Source: Phycisphaerae bacterium
GTDB lineage: Bacteria; Planctomycetota; Phycisphaerae; Phycisphaerales; SM1A02
Reading direction: 5' to 3'
Length of the DNA: 34,270 nucleotides
Assembly: GCA_002702575.1 (NCBI GenBank)
Contig: PAAJ01000010.1
Span: 55,614 to 89,883, forward strand
A program made the translations under genes and the position numbers. The notes under the pieces were generated by a model. The model did not search any database. It saw only the letters and a list, made by a program, of their open reading frames with translations, and was not told the origin of the DNA. The first letter of the stretch is position 1. Each line of letters starts with the position of its first letter. Of this stretch, positions 1 to 7,341 are shown one piece after another.

Positions 1-525
1 AAACGAAAGAAACGCAAGCCGGGTTCGGGGCATGCTGTCCCAGCAACGGATGTTGATTCCGTTCTGTCCGAAGTCGATTCACTGCTCCCCCAATTGGAAC
101 AGCCCGATGCCGGGCCCGCCTGGGGGCAGGTCCAACGACTGCTCGGAAAGGCCAAAGCCGACCCTGCTGCCGTAGGCCGCGCCGTCATGGCACGGGATGC
201 CGAGCAGATCAAGCACATTCTGAACATCCTTCGTGGACTGGCAGCAGAGGACCAGGCCCCTGAAGAAACACTCCCGGACATTCCAGGTGAGACGCTCAGG
301 GAAGCGATGAAAGCCTTTCGAAAGCGACTCAAGCTCATGAGACTTGATCATGAATCGAAACTGGGACGCAGTCCGCTGACAGGTGGCAAGGATGCGGGAT
401 TCGATTCGATCCTCCCGCCCGAACAGTTTCCATCCGAAGTCTGGAAGGTGCTTGCATCCAAGGGTGAGCTGGAATCGACCGGTCGTGGCTTTTACAAGCT
501 TCCGGAGGAACGACCTTCTTTCTGA
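1..525 (+). CDS. Conserved protein of unknown function (5' partial)
   Basis: The reading frame is open from the first base of the window to the TGA at 523-525, so the gene starts upstream. A TTG at 94 could act as a start, but coding-like sequence continues before it: a basic K/R-rich stretch, then a linker. The visible part is about 174 residues with no signal peptide or membrane segment. The C-terminal half is charged and looks folded: a helical segment rich in Arg/Lys, then an S-P-L-T-G-G-K-D turn, then F-P-S-E-V-W and G-R-G-F-Y-K-L near the end. I recognise the style of this C-terminal region from uncharacterised planctomycete proteins but can name no function. It ends 26 bases before the next gene on the same strand, so the two may be co-transcribed. 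Confidence 0.7.
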   Translation, partial: KRKKRKPGSGHAVPATDVDSVLSEVDSLLPQLEQPDAGPAWGQVQRLLGKAKADPAAVGRAVMARDAEQIKHILNILRGLAAEDQAPEETLPDIPGETLREAMKAFRKRLKLMRLDHESKLGRSPLTGGKDAGFDSILPPEQFPSEVWKVLASKGELESTGRGFYKLPEERPSF

Positions 526-551
526 TTCTCATTGCAGCATGGAGAACCAAC

Positions 552-1625
552 ATGATTGGCCTGCTCGTACTCGGTCTGATGACTCCCGAACCCGCGTTGC
601 TGATCAAGCGGCCATGGACTCCAGCAGGTGGTGAGATGGTGGTCTCAACATGGCCGAAACATGCAGGCACCGGCGAACTGGTCCTGATGGAACATGATGG
701 TTCGGTACTGGGAGAAGCGGCCAGCTTCACCAATGGACAGCTGGACGTACTCGATGCCTTTCCGGCACTCGAGTCGCTTGACCATGCGGCCTACCTCCAA
801 CTGATCGTGGACGATGAGCCCATCGGCAGTCCGCTCGTCATCACTCCGGCACTTTCTCGGCTGGTCCCGGTCATGGAAGAGGACTTCACTGAAGGCCGCG
901 GAACCTGGATGCGGATCGTAGGCTGGCAGGATGCCGGAGCAGAGGATCAAGATGGCCTTCCTCTGGGCGCGGGGGAATTCCAGGGCGCTGCCCAGGAGAA
1001 CGACTTCAGGAGAGACGAGTCCGTTGTTCGCAGCGGTTGGTGGATCAGACCAGAGATAGACGTTCTGATGACAACCACGATGGGACCGATCCAAATCGAT
1101 CTTCGCGAGGACGCCGCTCCCATGACGGCTCTGAACTTCCAGCGTCTCACGGAAGATCGTTTCTATGACGGAACCCTGATGCATCGGATCATCATCAAGG
1201 GTCGAAATGGACGACCGTTCGTCATCCAGGGAGGCGATCCTCTCGGAAATGGCACTGGCGGCCCGGGCTGGTGGCTGCCCATTGAAGCCTCGACTCTACC
1301 TCATGATTTCGGTGTCATTTCGATGGCACGAAGTGACCATCCTGATTCCGCCGGATCCCAGTGGTTCATCGCACTTGATCGTGAAGAAACAGCACGGCTC
1401 GACGGGCTCTACTGCGCCTTTGGCGACGTGATCGACGGCCGTGACACCCTCGTTCAGCTCGCCCTGGTTCCAATCGGAGATACCGATTATCTCAGCAGCC
1501 GTCCGATCGAACCCCCATCGATCATTGCCAGTGAACTGGTTTCTGCAACACCACGGATTCCTGGTGATGGACGCTCTGAATCGAGAGTATCACCGCCGGA
1601 TACGGCCCCCTGGAACAGCAACTGA
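552..1625 (+). CDS. Secreted cyclophilin-type peptidyl-prolyl isomerase with an unknown N-terminal domain
   Basis: This 357-residue protein has a cyclophilin domain at about residues 173-325. Recognisable blocks are F-Y-D-G-T-L-M-H-R-I-I, I-Q-G-G-D-P-L-G-N-G-T-G-G-P-G, G-V-I-S-M-A-R, S-A-G-S-Q-W-F-I and L-D-G-L-Y-C-A-F-G-D-V. The Arg after His in H-R-I-I matches the catalytic Arg of the family, so the protein probably catalyses proline cis-trans isomerisation. A short insertion (K-G-R-N-G-R-P) follows it. The first 170 residues match nothing I know. Residues 1-12 (M-I-G-L-L-V-L-G-L-M) form a short hydrophobic start compatible with export, so action outside the cytoplasm is inferred. The start is supported by GGAG at 541-544, seven bases before the ATG. 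Its 3' end is overlapped on the other strand by a possible small lipoprotein gene. Confidence 0.85.
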   Translation: MIGLLVLGLMTPEPALLIKRPWTPAGGEMVVSTWPKHAGTGELVLMEHDGSVLGEAASFTNGQLDVLDAFPALESLDHAAYLQLIVDDEPIGSPLVITPALSRLVPVMEEDFTEGRGTWMRIVGWQDAGAEDQDGLPLGAGEFQGAAQENDFRRDESVVRSGWWIRPEIDVLMTTTMGPIQIDLREDAAPMTALNFQRLTEDRFYDGTLMHRIIIKGRNGRPFVIQGGDPLGNGTGGPGWWLPIEASTLPHDFGVISMARSDHPDSAGSQWFIALDREETARLDGLYCAFGDVIDGRDTLVQLALVPIGDTDYLSSRPIEPPSIIASELVSATPRIPGDGRSESRVSPPDTAPWNSN

Positions 1626-1822
1626 TCATGTGATTCAGACGACTCGGCTTCACTGAACCACACCTCATCGGATCCAGTGTGCGATCCGATCAACTGGATT
1701 TTCAGGGGCTGCATGCGTGGGATGTCCATATGCATCCTCGGCTTGTACTCGCACGCCGTTGTGGAGGCGAGAAGCAGCAGAGAGACAGGGATATACAGTA
1801 GATGCCGCATCGTGATGATCAT
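1487..1822 (-). CDS. Possible small lipoprotein, antisense to the isomerase 3' end
   Basis: A 111-codon minus-strand frame opens with a convincing signal sequence: M-R-H-L-L-Y-I-P-V-S-L-L-L-L-A-S-T-T-A-C (from the internal ATG at 1810), ending in a lipobox-like T-T-A-C. The next 40 residues (H-M-D-I-P-R-M-Q-P-L-K-I-Q-L-I) could be a small folded segment. The last 139 bases lie antisense to the cyclophilin gene and look compositionally weaker. No good ribosome binding site is placed for either ATG; a GGGGAG lies about 20 bases upstream, which is too far. It is either a small outer-membrane lipoprotein with an overlapping tail or a chance frame. The signal peptide is the only solid evidence. 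Confidence 0.35.
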   Translation of the reverse strand: MIITMRHLLYIPVSLLLLASTTACEYKPRMHMDIPRMQPLKIQLIGSHTGSDEVWFSEAESSESHDQLLFQGAVSGGDTLDSERPSPGIRGVAETSSLAMIDGGSIGRLLR

Positions 1823-1887
1823 ACGATGACGTACACTTCAAGCTCCCCACGAATCCACGAAAACAACACTCACTCGGAAAGATCGTC

Positions 1888-2748
1888 ATGCTGATCCCTC
1901 AACTGATTCTGCTGATCATCGCCCTGATGCCCCTCCTGCCCCCTGGATCGGAGTTCCCCAGATCGCCCGAGATGAATCGATTCATCTCCTCAAAGGTCTC
2001 GATCGAAACCGACAATGGCAATCGCTCCTACCCCTATCGGATCCTCATGCCACCGTCCAAAGAGACCCCCTTGCCACTGGTGATCTTTCTCCATGGCGCT
2101 GGTGAGCGAGGCGCCGACAATGCCTTGCAACTCAAGTATCTCCCCCAGAAATTCCTGACCGACGGACATCTCAAGGGCAAGCCCTGCTATCTCCTGGCCA
2201 TGCAATGTCCAAAAGGGGAATGGTGGGCGCCATTCGACGCACGAGATGAACCTGTCGGCGAAGCCACTCCGTCGATGCAGGCCGTCATCGCTGCGATTCT
2301 CAAGACGGTCCGGGAAGAGAAGATTGATCAATCAAGGATCTACCTGACGGGACTCTCCATGGGTGGATTCGGCAGCTGGGACCTCGCCGCTCGACATCCG
2401 GACTGGTTCGCAGCAGTCGTTCCGATCTGTGGAGGCGGTCAGCTTCGGACCGCGAAGCAACTGGTCGATGTGCCCATCTGGGCCTTTCATGGAACCAACG
2501 ATCGGGTGGTGGCCGAGAGCGAGTCTCGAATGATGATCGAGGCGATCAGGGCGGCAGGTGGCCACCCCGCCTACTCGGCCCTGCCCGGAGTCAGACACGA
2601 TTCATGGCACATCGCCTATGGCCCTCGAGGCGCCATGGATTGGATGTTTGCACAGCAGAATCCGACTCCACCGTCCCTGAGAGGGTTTGATGATGAACAA
2701 GAGGGTTGGATGAGGAACAAAGAGGCGATTGAACCGAACCTGGACTGA
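1888..2748 (+). CDS. Secreted alpha/beta hydrolase (esterase / prolyl-oligopeptidase-like)
   Basis: This 286-residue protein has an N-terminal hydrophobic signal (L-I-P-Q-L-I-L-L-I-I-A-L-M-P-L-L) and a compact alpha/beta hydrolase domain. The oxyanion segment is F-L-H-G-A-G-E-R-G near residue 68. The nucleophile elbow is G-L-S-M-G-G with Ser157. The probable acid is Asp205 in H-G-T-N-D-R-V-V, and the probable base is His237 in G-V-R-H-D-S-W, giving a complete triad. The arrangement fits exported esterases and peptidases of the dienelactone-hydrolase / feruloyl-esterase type; the substrate cannot be read from sequence. The ATG is preceded by a weak GGAAAG. The gene ends 22 bases before msrBA on the same strand and may be co-transcribed with it. 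Confidence 0.85.
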   Translation: MLIPQLILLIIALMPLLPPGSEFPRSPEMNRFISSKVSIETDNGNRSYPYRILMPPSKETPLPLVIFLHGAGERGADNALQLKYLPQKFLTDGHLKGKPCYLLAMQCPKGEWWAPFDARDEPVGEATPSMQAVIAAILKTVREEKIDQSRIYLTGLSMGGFGSWDLAARHPDWFAAVVPICGGGQLRTAKQLVDVPIWAFHGTNDRVVAESESRMMIEAIRAAGGHPAYSALPGVRHDSWHIAYGPRGAMDWMFAQQNPTPPSLRGFDDEQEGWMRNKEAIEPNLD

Positions 2749-2770
2749 TCCCAGTGGATAAAATGGACCA

Positions 2771-3853
2771 ATGCGAATCCTCATCCCCATCTTCGTAGCC
2801 CTTCTGGCACTCCTGGCTTTCTCCGGCGGACTCGACTCCCTCGAACGGGGTACAGGTGAAGCACAATCCTCAAAGGTGAACCGTTCCATGAAGCCGGTCT
2901 ACTCTCAAAGTGGTTATGACATCACGCCAATCAGTGATCAGAAGCGTGCTGAACTCGCAGCCAAGCTCACTCCTGAACAGTTCAAGATCACTCAGAAGGA
3001 CGGGACCGAGCGAGCATTCTGTGGAACGCTGCTGGACAACAAGAAGAACGGCACGTACTGCTGCGTGGTGTGCGGCCTGCCACTCTTTTCGTCCAATCAC
3101 AAGTTCGATTCGGGTACCGGTTGGCCAAGCTTCTACACCCCGGTCGACCAGGACCACCTCGCTCGCACCGTCGACAAGAGTCATGGAATGGTTCGTACGG
3201 AGATTTCCTGTGCACGATGTGATGCACACATGGGGCACGTCTTCCCGGACGGCCCCCCGCCAACCGGTGAGCGACACTGCCTGAACTCTGCAGCCCTGAC
3301 ATTCATCGAGGAAGGACAACCTGTGCCACCAGAATCGCGACCAGCCAAGATCGAGACCGCCTACTTCGCAGCAGGATGTTTCTGGGGCGTGGAGCACTGG
3401 TTCCAGCAAGGCGAAGGTGTCATCGACGCCGAGAGCGGCTACATGCAGGGCAACACCAAGAACCCGACTTACAAGGATGTCTGCTACAAGGACACGGGGC
3501 ATGCCGAAGTCGTGAAGGTGACCTACAACCCGGATGCCATCAGCTACCAGCAGCTGCTGGAGGCATTCTTCAAGATGCATGATCCAACACAGCTCAACCG
3601 ACAGGGACCGGACATCGGAGATCAGTATCGATCCGGGATCTACACAGCGAACGATGAGCAGGCCAGACTGGCCAAAGCGTACATCGAGAAGCTGAATGCG
3701 GAAGGTCGCTTCTCAAGACCGATCGTGACCGAGGTCGAGCCGGCGGAAACCTACTATCCGGCCGAAGACTACCACCAGGATTACATCGAGAAGACCGGTC
3801 GGACCTGTCATGTCCAGAATCCCTGGACCGATCAGAAGACTTCAGCCCACTGA
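2771..3853 (+). CDS. msrBA: Exported bifunctional methionine sulfoxide reductase MsrB-MsrA
   Basis: This 360-residue fusion repairs both R- and S-methionine sulfoxide. Residues 1-19 form a hydrophobic signal or anchor, placing it outside the cytoplasm. The MsrB domain (about 42-180) has the zinc pairs C98-x-x-C101 and C147-x-x-C150, the G-T-G-W-P-S-F block and the catalytic Cys170 in [11 protein letters not shown]. The MsrA domain (about 193-350) has the nucleophile Cys203 in G-C-F-W-G and the N-P-T-Y-K-D-V-C and T-G-H-A-E-V-V blocks. The usual G-Y-A-G-G turn is G-Y-M-Q-G here. The B-then-A order is one of two known fusion orders. An exported enzyme needs a membrane electron donor for recycling, and none is encoded nearby. 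It converges with the sialidase, whose stop is only 15 bases away. Confidence 0.95.
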   Translation: MRILIPIFVALLALLAFSGGLDSLERGTGEAQSSKVNRSMKPVYSQSGYDITPISDQKRAELAAKLTPEQFKITQKDGTERAFCGTLLDNKKNGTYCCVVCGLPLFSSNHKFDSGTGWPSFYTPVDQDHLARTVDKSHGMVRTEISCARCDAHMGHVFPDGPPPTGERHCLNSAALTFIEEGQPVPPESRPAKIETAYFAAGCFWGVEHWFQQGEGVIDAESGYMQGNTKNPTYKDVCYKDTGHAEVVKVTYNPDAISYQQLLEAFFKMHDPTQLNRQGPDIGDQYRSGIYTANDEQARLAKAYIEKLNAEGRFSRPIVTEVEPAETYYPAEDYHQDYIEKTGRTCHVQNPWTDQKTSAH

Positions 3854-3868
3854 ACTCCGAACGATGGG

Positions 3869-5557
3869 TCACTCGACCGCAAGACGCTGATCAAGTTCGG
3901 CAAGTTTCAATCGGACCGATCGGATGTAGGGTGATTCCCCTTCATCCCAATGCCCATACGTCGTCGTCACGATGGTTCCGTCCGGAAGGATCTCGACACC
4001 AGGGTAGGCAGTATCCCAGCGATGCTTGTTGTCCTTGAGCCTCACCCGGTACTGCCCCGGCAGACCCTTGAGCAGATCATTCCACGTTCCAATCCAGGCC
4101 ACCCAGTCGCCCTTGGTCGGTGATTCATGGGTCGTATCCCTGAACGAGATGAAGAGACGACCATCCGGCGCATAGACACCGGTGTGACGATCTCCCGTCA
4201 GAGAGGCCGGCAGTTCTCGAGGGGTCGACCAGGTCACCCCCTCGTCTTCACTGAACATGATGTAGGAATTGCGCCGTCGACTGTTTTCTCTGAGCAGAAT
4301 CGCCATCGATTCACCGTCGGGTGATCGGATCATCCCCGGTTCACACAGATGCAGATCCTGGCCTGACCAGACCGCTTCCGGACTCGACCAGCTGAGACCT
4401 CCATCCGAACTGAAGGTCTTGTAGAGAGTGAAGGTCACCGGGTTGGTCTGCCGGGACGTCTTCGAGATGAATCGCCCGTCATCATGGAACATTGCCAGAT
4501 AGCGACCGTCCTTCAATCGCTCGACACATCCCATGACGACGATGCCACCCCACTCTCCAACTGGCGTCAAGGGTGACCAGGTCCGACCATCATCCTCACT
4601 CATGGCCGTTCGAGCCGGATACAGACCAGACCACATGATCAGGCGTTTCTGTCCCGTCGATGGATCGATCACTCGATGGAGCGTCGGAACTTCACGACTC
4701 GTCTCCCAGTTGTCCGGCACCGGCAATCGCTCCGACCACGTCACGCCCCCATCATCGGATCGCTTGTAACAGACTCCGCCTTTGCCATGACCTTTGGGGT
4801 AGACACAGAGAATCGTCTTTCCATCCTCAAGCAGCACCGTCGTTGGATGACCAAGATATTGACCTGCTTCACGATCGACGATCACGTGACGAGCACCATC
4901 CTGATCCAGATCCAGGAGTGGCAGGTCATATCCCCGCGTTGGCACTCGAGCATGGAGTTCTTCTGGCAACAAGGTGCATCGAAACTGCCTGGGCTTCTCA
5001 CCTTCCAGAACAACCTGAATACCAATGACCTTCGCCCCTGGATTCACGACCAGTTCGCCACGGATCGGCATGTGATTTTCACAGGAGCCCAGTCGAGCGG
5101 TGAAGTTCCCTTCTCGTCCAGCGAGCAACGCATCCCGACGACCGACCCACAGAACGATGTCATCGAACGTCGGACTTTCGACCACCGTGTCATGCAGCAG
5201 AACCCCGATCGATCCATCAGGCAACTCCGACATGTCCAGAATCGTTCCCCGCAGCGACGCAGACTGCTCTATCGGTGCCGTGGGCTGCCGCCCGAAGCCA
5301 GGACGATGCAGAATGACCGTCGGTTGCCCCGGTTCAGAATCGATCCGCAGCACCGAGTCATCTGACAACGCCGCAGCCGCCCTGTGAATCGAACCCGACC
5401 GGCCTCTTCCGTCTCGCCATTCACCCATGTCGGAAACATCAATCCAGGGAAGATCGACCGTGCGGTGCTCCAGGAGTTCTGGATGAGCACCATCATTCGT
5501 CGACGCCATGCATGGAACAATGCCGAGCAGACAGAGAAACAACAGGTATCGAAACAT
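3869..5557 (-). CDS. Exported BNR-repeat sialidase family protein
   Basis: This 562-residue secreted protein is of the six-bladed sialidase/neuraminidase type. Four Asp-boxes are visible: S-D-D-G-G-V-T-W (267-274), S-E-D-D-G-R-T-W (320-327), S-S-D-G-G-L-S-W (383-390) and S-E-D-E-G-V-T-W (436-443). The first 200 or so residues look like an additional beta-rich domain of unknown role. I start it at the ATG at 5557, because M-F-R-Y-L-L-F-L-C-L-L-G-I-V-P-C-M-A-S is a clean signal peptide. A longer frame from 5671 would add 38 residues rich in His and Arg and would cross the neighbouring divergent gene. The adjacent divergent gene encodes an N-acetylneuraminate-lyase-like enzyme, which supports sialic acid release as the role. 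Planctomycete genomes also use this fold for other sugars, so substrate is an inference. Confidence 0.8.
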   Translation of the reverse strand: MFRYLLFLCLLGIVPCMASTNDGAHPELLEHRTVDLPWIDVSDMGEWRDGRGRSGSIHRAAAALSDDSVLRIDSEPGQPTVILHRPGFGRQPTAPIEQSASLRGTILDMSELPDGSIGVLLHDTVVESPTFDDIVLWVGRRDALLAGREGNFTARLGSCENHMPIRGELVVNPGAKVIGIQVVLEGEKPRQFRCTLLPEELHARVPTRGYDLPLLDLDQDGARHVIVDREAGQYLGHPTTVLLEDGKTILCVYPKGHGKGGVCYKRSDDGGVTWSERLPVPDNWETSREVPTLHRVIDPSTGQKRLIMWSGLYPARTAMSEDDGRTWSPLTPVGEWGGIVVMGCVERLKDGRYLAMFHDDGRFISKTSRQTNPVTFTLYKTFSSDGGLSWSSPEAVWSGQDLHLCEPGMIRSPDGESMAILLRENSRRRNSYIMFSEDEGVTWSTPRELPASLTGDRHTGVYAPDGRLFISFRDTTHESPTKGDWVAWIGTWNDLLKGLPGQYRVRLKDNKHRWDTAYPGVEILPDGTIVTTTYGHWDEGESPYIRSVRLKLAELDQRLAVE

Positions 5558-5618
5558 GCCGGAATGGTAACAGGGTTGATGGCGATGCCTGAATCTCAAA
5601 TGCAAATGCGGTACTCTG

Positions 5619-6539
5619 ATGTTCATGAGACTTCTCAAAGGATTGATTGCAGCCGCGCACACCCCGACCAATGAAGATGGCAGCCTTCATTCTTCCATCA
5701 TCGAAAAACAGGCGAAGCTCTATGCTTCTGCCGGCGTGAAAGGCGTGTTCGTCTGCGGCTCAACTGGCGAAGCGCTGTCATTCACCAAGGATGAACGCAG
5801 AGAGATACTCGAGACATGGTGCCCCGTGGCCAAGGCCAATACGCTTTTCTCGATCATCCATGTCGGAGGTGCCTGTCAATCGGAAGCTGTTGAACTCTCA
5901 GAAGCCGCCAACTCCGTCGATGCCGGAGCCGTCGCCGCGATGGCGCCTCCATTCATCCCACCCGCATCGATCGATGATCTCGTCGATTTCCTGAGTCCAA
6001 TTGCCAAGGCAGCAGGCGATCGCCCCTTTCTGTTCTATGACAACCCCGCTCGTTCACATGTTGATTTCGCTCCGGGATTGGTTCTGGAAGCCTTGAAGAA
6101 GGCCATCCCCAACTTCGCCGGTGTCAAGCTGACCCGTTCCGATCTCGAAGCAGCTGAAGCCGCTCTCGATGCCTGTGGAGAGGAGGCCCAGGTCTTCTTT
6201 GCTGCTGATGAGATGCTGCTCTTCGCGTTGCAACTGGGAGTCGAAGCCGCCATTGGCGCTTCCTACAACCACTCCGCCGGTTTGTTCAGTCGAATGATGA
6301 AGGCACATCAGGCAGGTGACATGGCCGCCGCCACCGCCGAGCATGATCGCGCCGTGGTGATGATCGATGTGCTGCATGAACATGGCATCATTCCAGCAGG
6401 CAAGACGATCATGTCCCTGTTGGGCATCGAGTGCGGCCCACCACGCCCCCCCTTGAAGCCGCTCCCCGTTCAAGCCGCCACGGAACTCGCCAATGCACTG
6501 GAGTCCCTGGGCCTTCCCGACATGTCACCCTGCTCCTGA
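5619..6539 (+). CDS. N-acetylneuraminate lyase-like class I aldolase (DapA family)
   Basis: This 306-residue TIM-barrel enzyme of the dihydrodipicolinate synthase / N-acetylneuraminate lyase family has the family's G-S-T-G-E motif at 47-51. The active-site Tyr140 is in L-F-Y-D-N-P-A-R and the Schiff-base Lys170 is in G-V-K-L-T-R-S-D-L. The segment A-A-D-E-M-L-L-F-A-L-Q-L-G and then A-I-G-A-S-Y-N-H resembles sialate lyases more than lysine-pathway DapA enzymes. It has no signal peptide and should be cytoplasmic, splitting sialic acid to N-acetylmannosamine and pyruvate. It is divergent from the exported sialidase, with 61 bases between starts. No transporter, epimerase or kinase for the pathway is in the window. 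ATGs at 5619 and 5625 are both possible; neither has a strong ribosome binding site. Confidence 0.82.
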   Translation: MFMRLLKGLIAAAHTPTNEDGSLHSSIIEKQAKLYASAGVKGVFVCGSTGEALSFTKDERREILETWCPVAKANTLFSIIHVGGACQSEAVELSEAANSVDAGAVAAMAPPFIPPASIDDLVDFLSPIAKAAGDRPFLFYDNPARSHVDFAPGLVLEALKKAIPNFAGVKLTRSDLEAAEAALDACGEEAQVFFAADEMLLFALQLGVEAAIGASYNHSAGLFSRMMKAHQAGDMAAATAEHDRAVVMIDVLHEHGIIPAGKTIMSLLGIECGPPRPPLKPLPVQAATELANALESLGLPDMSPCS

Positions 6540-6579
6540 GCACTCGAGGTCTGCCGGAATCGTCTGATAGGATCCTGCG

Positions 6580-7245
6580 ATGCACGGCTCACAGGATCCA
6601 ACACAGGACACCATCCTGACTTATCAGGGCATTGCCGAATACTACGCGACGATCGAAGACGATCCCGAGCTTCGGCAAAGCATCCGTGGGCTTCTCGGCA
6701 AACCTGAATCTGACAAACGGATCCTGGAAGTCGGTTGTGGACCCGGCACCGATGCATCGATTCTGAAATCCAAGGGCTTCGATGTCACGGGAATCGATCT
6801 CTGCGAGGGCTTCATCGATCGTGCCCGGATGCGCTATCCAGAAGTGGATTTTCAACTGATGGATCTACGCTCGCCTGACTTCCATGACAATACCTTCGAT
6901 GGCATTCTGGCAATGGCTGCCATGGTCCATGTCATTCCGGACGATCTGCAAGCCACCTTCGAACACTATCGACTGCTGCTCAAACCCGGTGGCCGATTCG
7001 TCAGCTGGATGTGCGACTCTTCACAGGCCGACTACTACGACGTACCAGACTGGGGCGGTGCATCCACTCGATCACTTCGAATGTGGTGCCATGACAGATC
7101 GATCGTCTCCAAAGCGATGCAGACTGCCGGCTTCCAGGAAGTCAGAATCCTGCAGGTCAATTCCGACTATTACGATCGCATGAAACGGATTCAGGACAAC
7201 AAGGTGTCCCTGTATGTCGCGGTCGGCCTCATCGATGGATCCTGA
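6580..7245 (+). CDS. Class I SAM-dependent methyltransferase
   Basis: This 221-residue cytoplasmic protein has a Rossmann-type methyltransferase core. Motif I is L-E-V-G-C-G-P-G-T-D at about 48-57, the acidic end of beta 2 is V-T-G-I-D-L-C, motif II is D-F-Q-L-M-D-L-R, and the post-II segment is F-D-G-I-L-A-M-A-A-M-V-H-V. Motif III is L-L-L-K-P-G-G-R-F. The acceptor substrate cannot be deduced. The ATG at 6580 follows a weak AGGATC. The gene starts 40 bases after the aldolase gene on the same strand, but a functional link is not evident. It ends convergent with the subtilisin gene, with a shared hairpin between them. Confidence 0.85.
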   Translation: MHGSQDPTQDTILTYQGIAEYYATIEDDPELRQSIRGLLGKPESDKRILEVGCGPGTDASILKSKGFDVTGIDLCEGFIDRARMRYPEVDFQLMDLRSPDFHDNTFDGILAMAAMVHVIPDDLQATFEHYRLLLKPGGRFVSWMCDSSQADYYDVPDWGGASTRSLRMWCHDRSIVSKAMQTAGFQEVRILQVNSDYYDRMKRIQDNKVSLYVAVGLIDGS

Positions 7246-7275
7246 TCCTCCCGGCGACCGACCACGCACAAAGAA

Positions 7276-7314
7276 TCGCGGGTGGAAACGGCGCGACACC
7301 GAATCCACCCGCGA
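7276..7314. terminator. Hairpin between convergent genes
   Basis: A perfect 11-base-pair stem (7276-7286 with 7304-7314, arm TCGCGGGTGGA) closes a 17-base loop. It sits in the 96 bases between the stops of the methyltransferase and the subtilisin gene. On the minus strand the stem is followed by a T-rich TTCTTTG, so it should end subtilisin transcripts best and may block read-through from the other side. Confidence 0.65.
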
Positions 7315-7341
7315 AGGGGATGATGATCGAGAGGGTGGTCT

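Noticed and set aside
5558-5671. Longer N-terminus for the sialidase (start at 5671)
   Set aside because: It would place 38 His/Arg-rich residues before a clean signal peptide and overlap the divergent aldolase start.
5619-6539. Aldolase as lysine-pathway dihydrodipicolinate synthase (DapA)
   Set aside because: The segment around D-E-M-L-L...A-I-G-A-S-Y-N and the sialidase neighbour favour a sialate lyase-like enzyme, although DapA-family assignment by sequence alone is not absolute.
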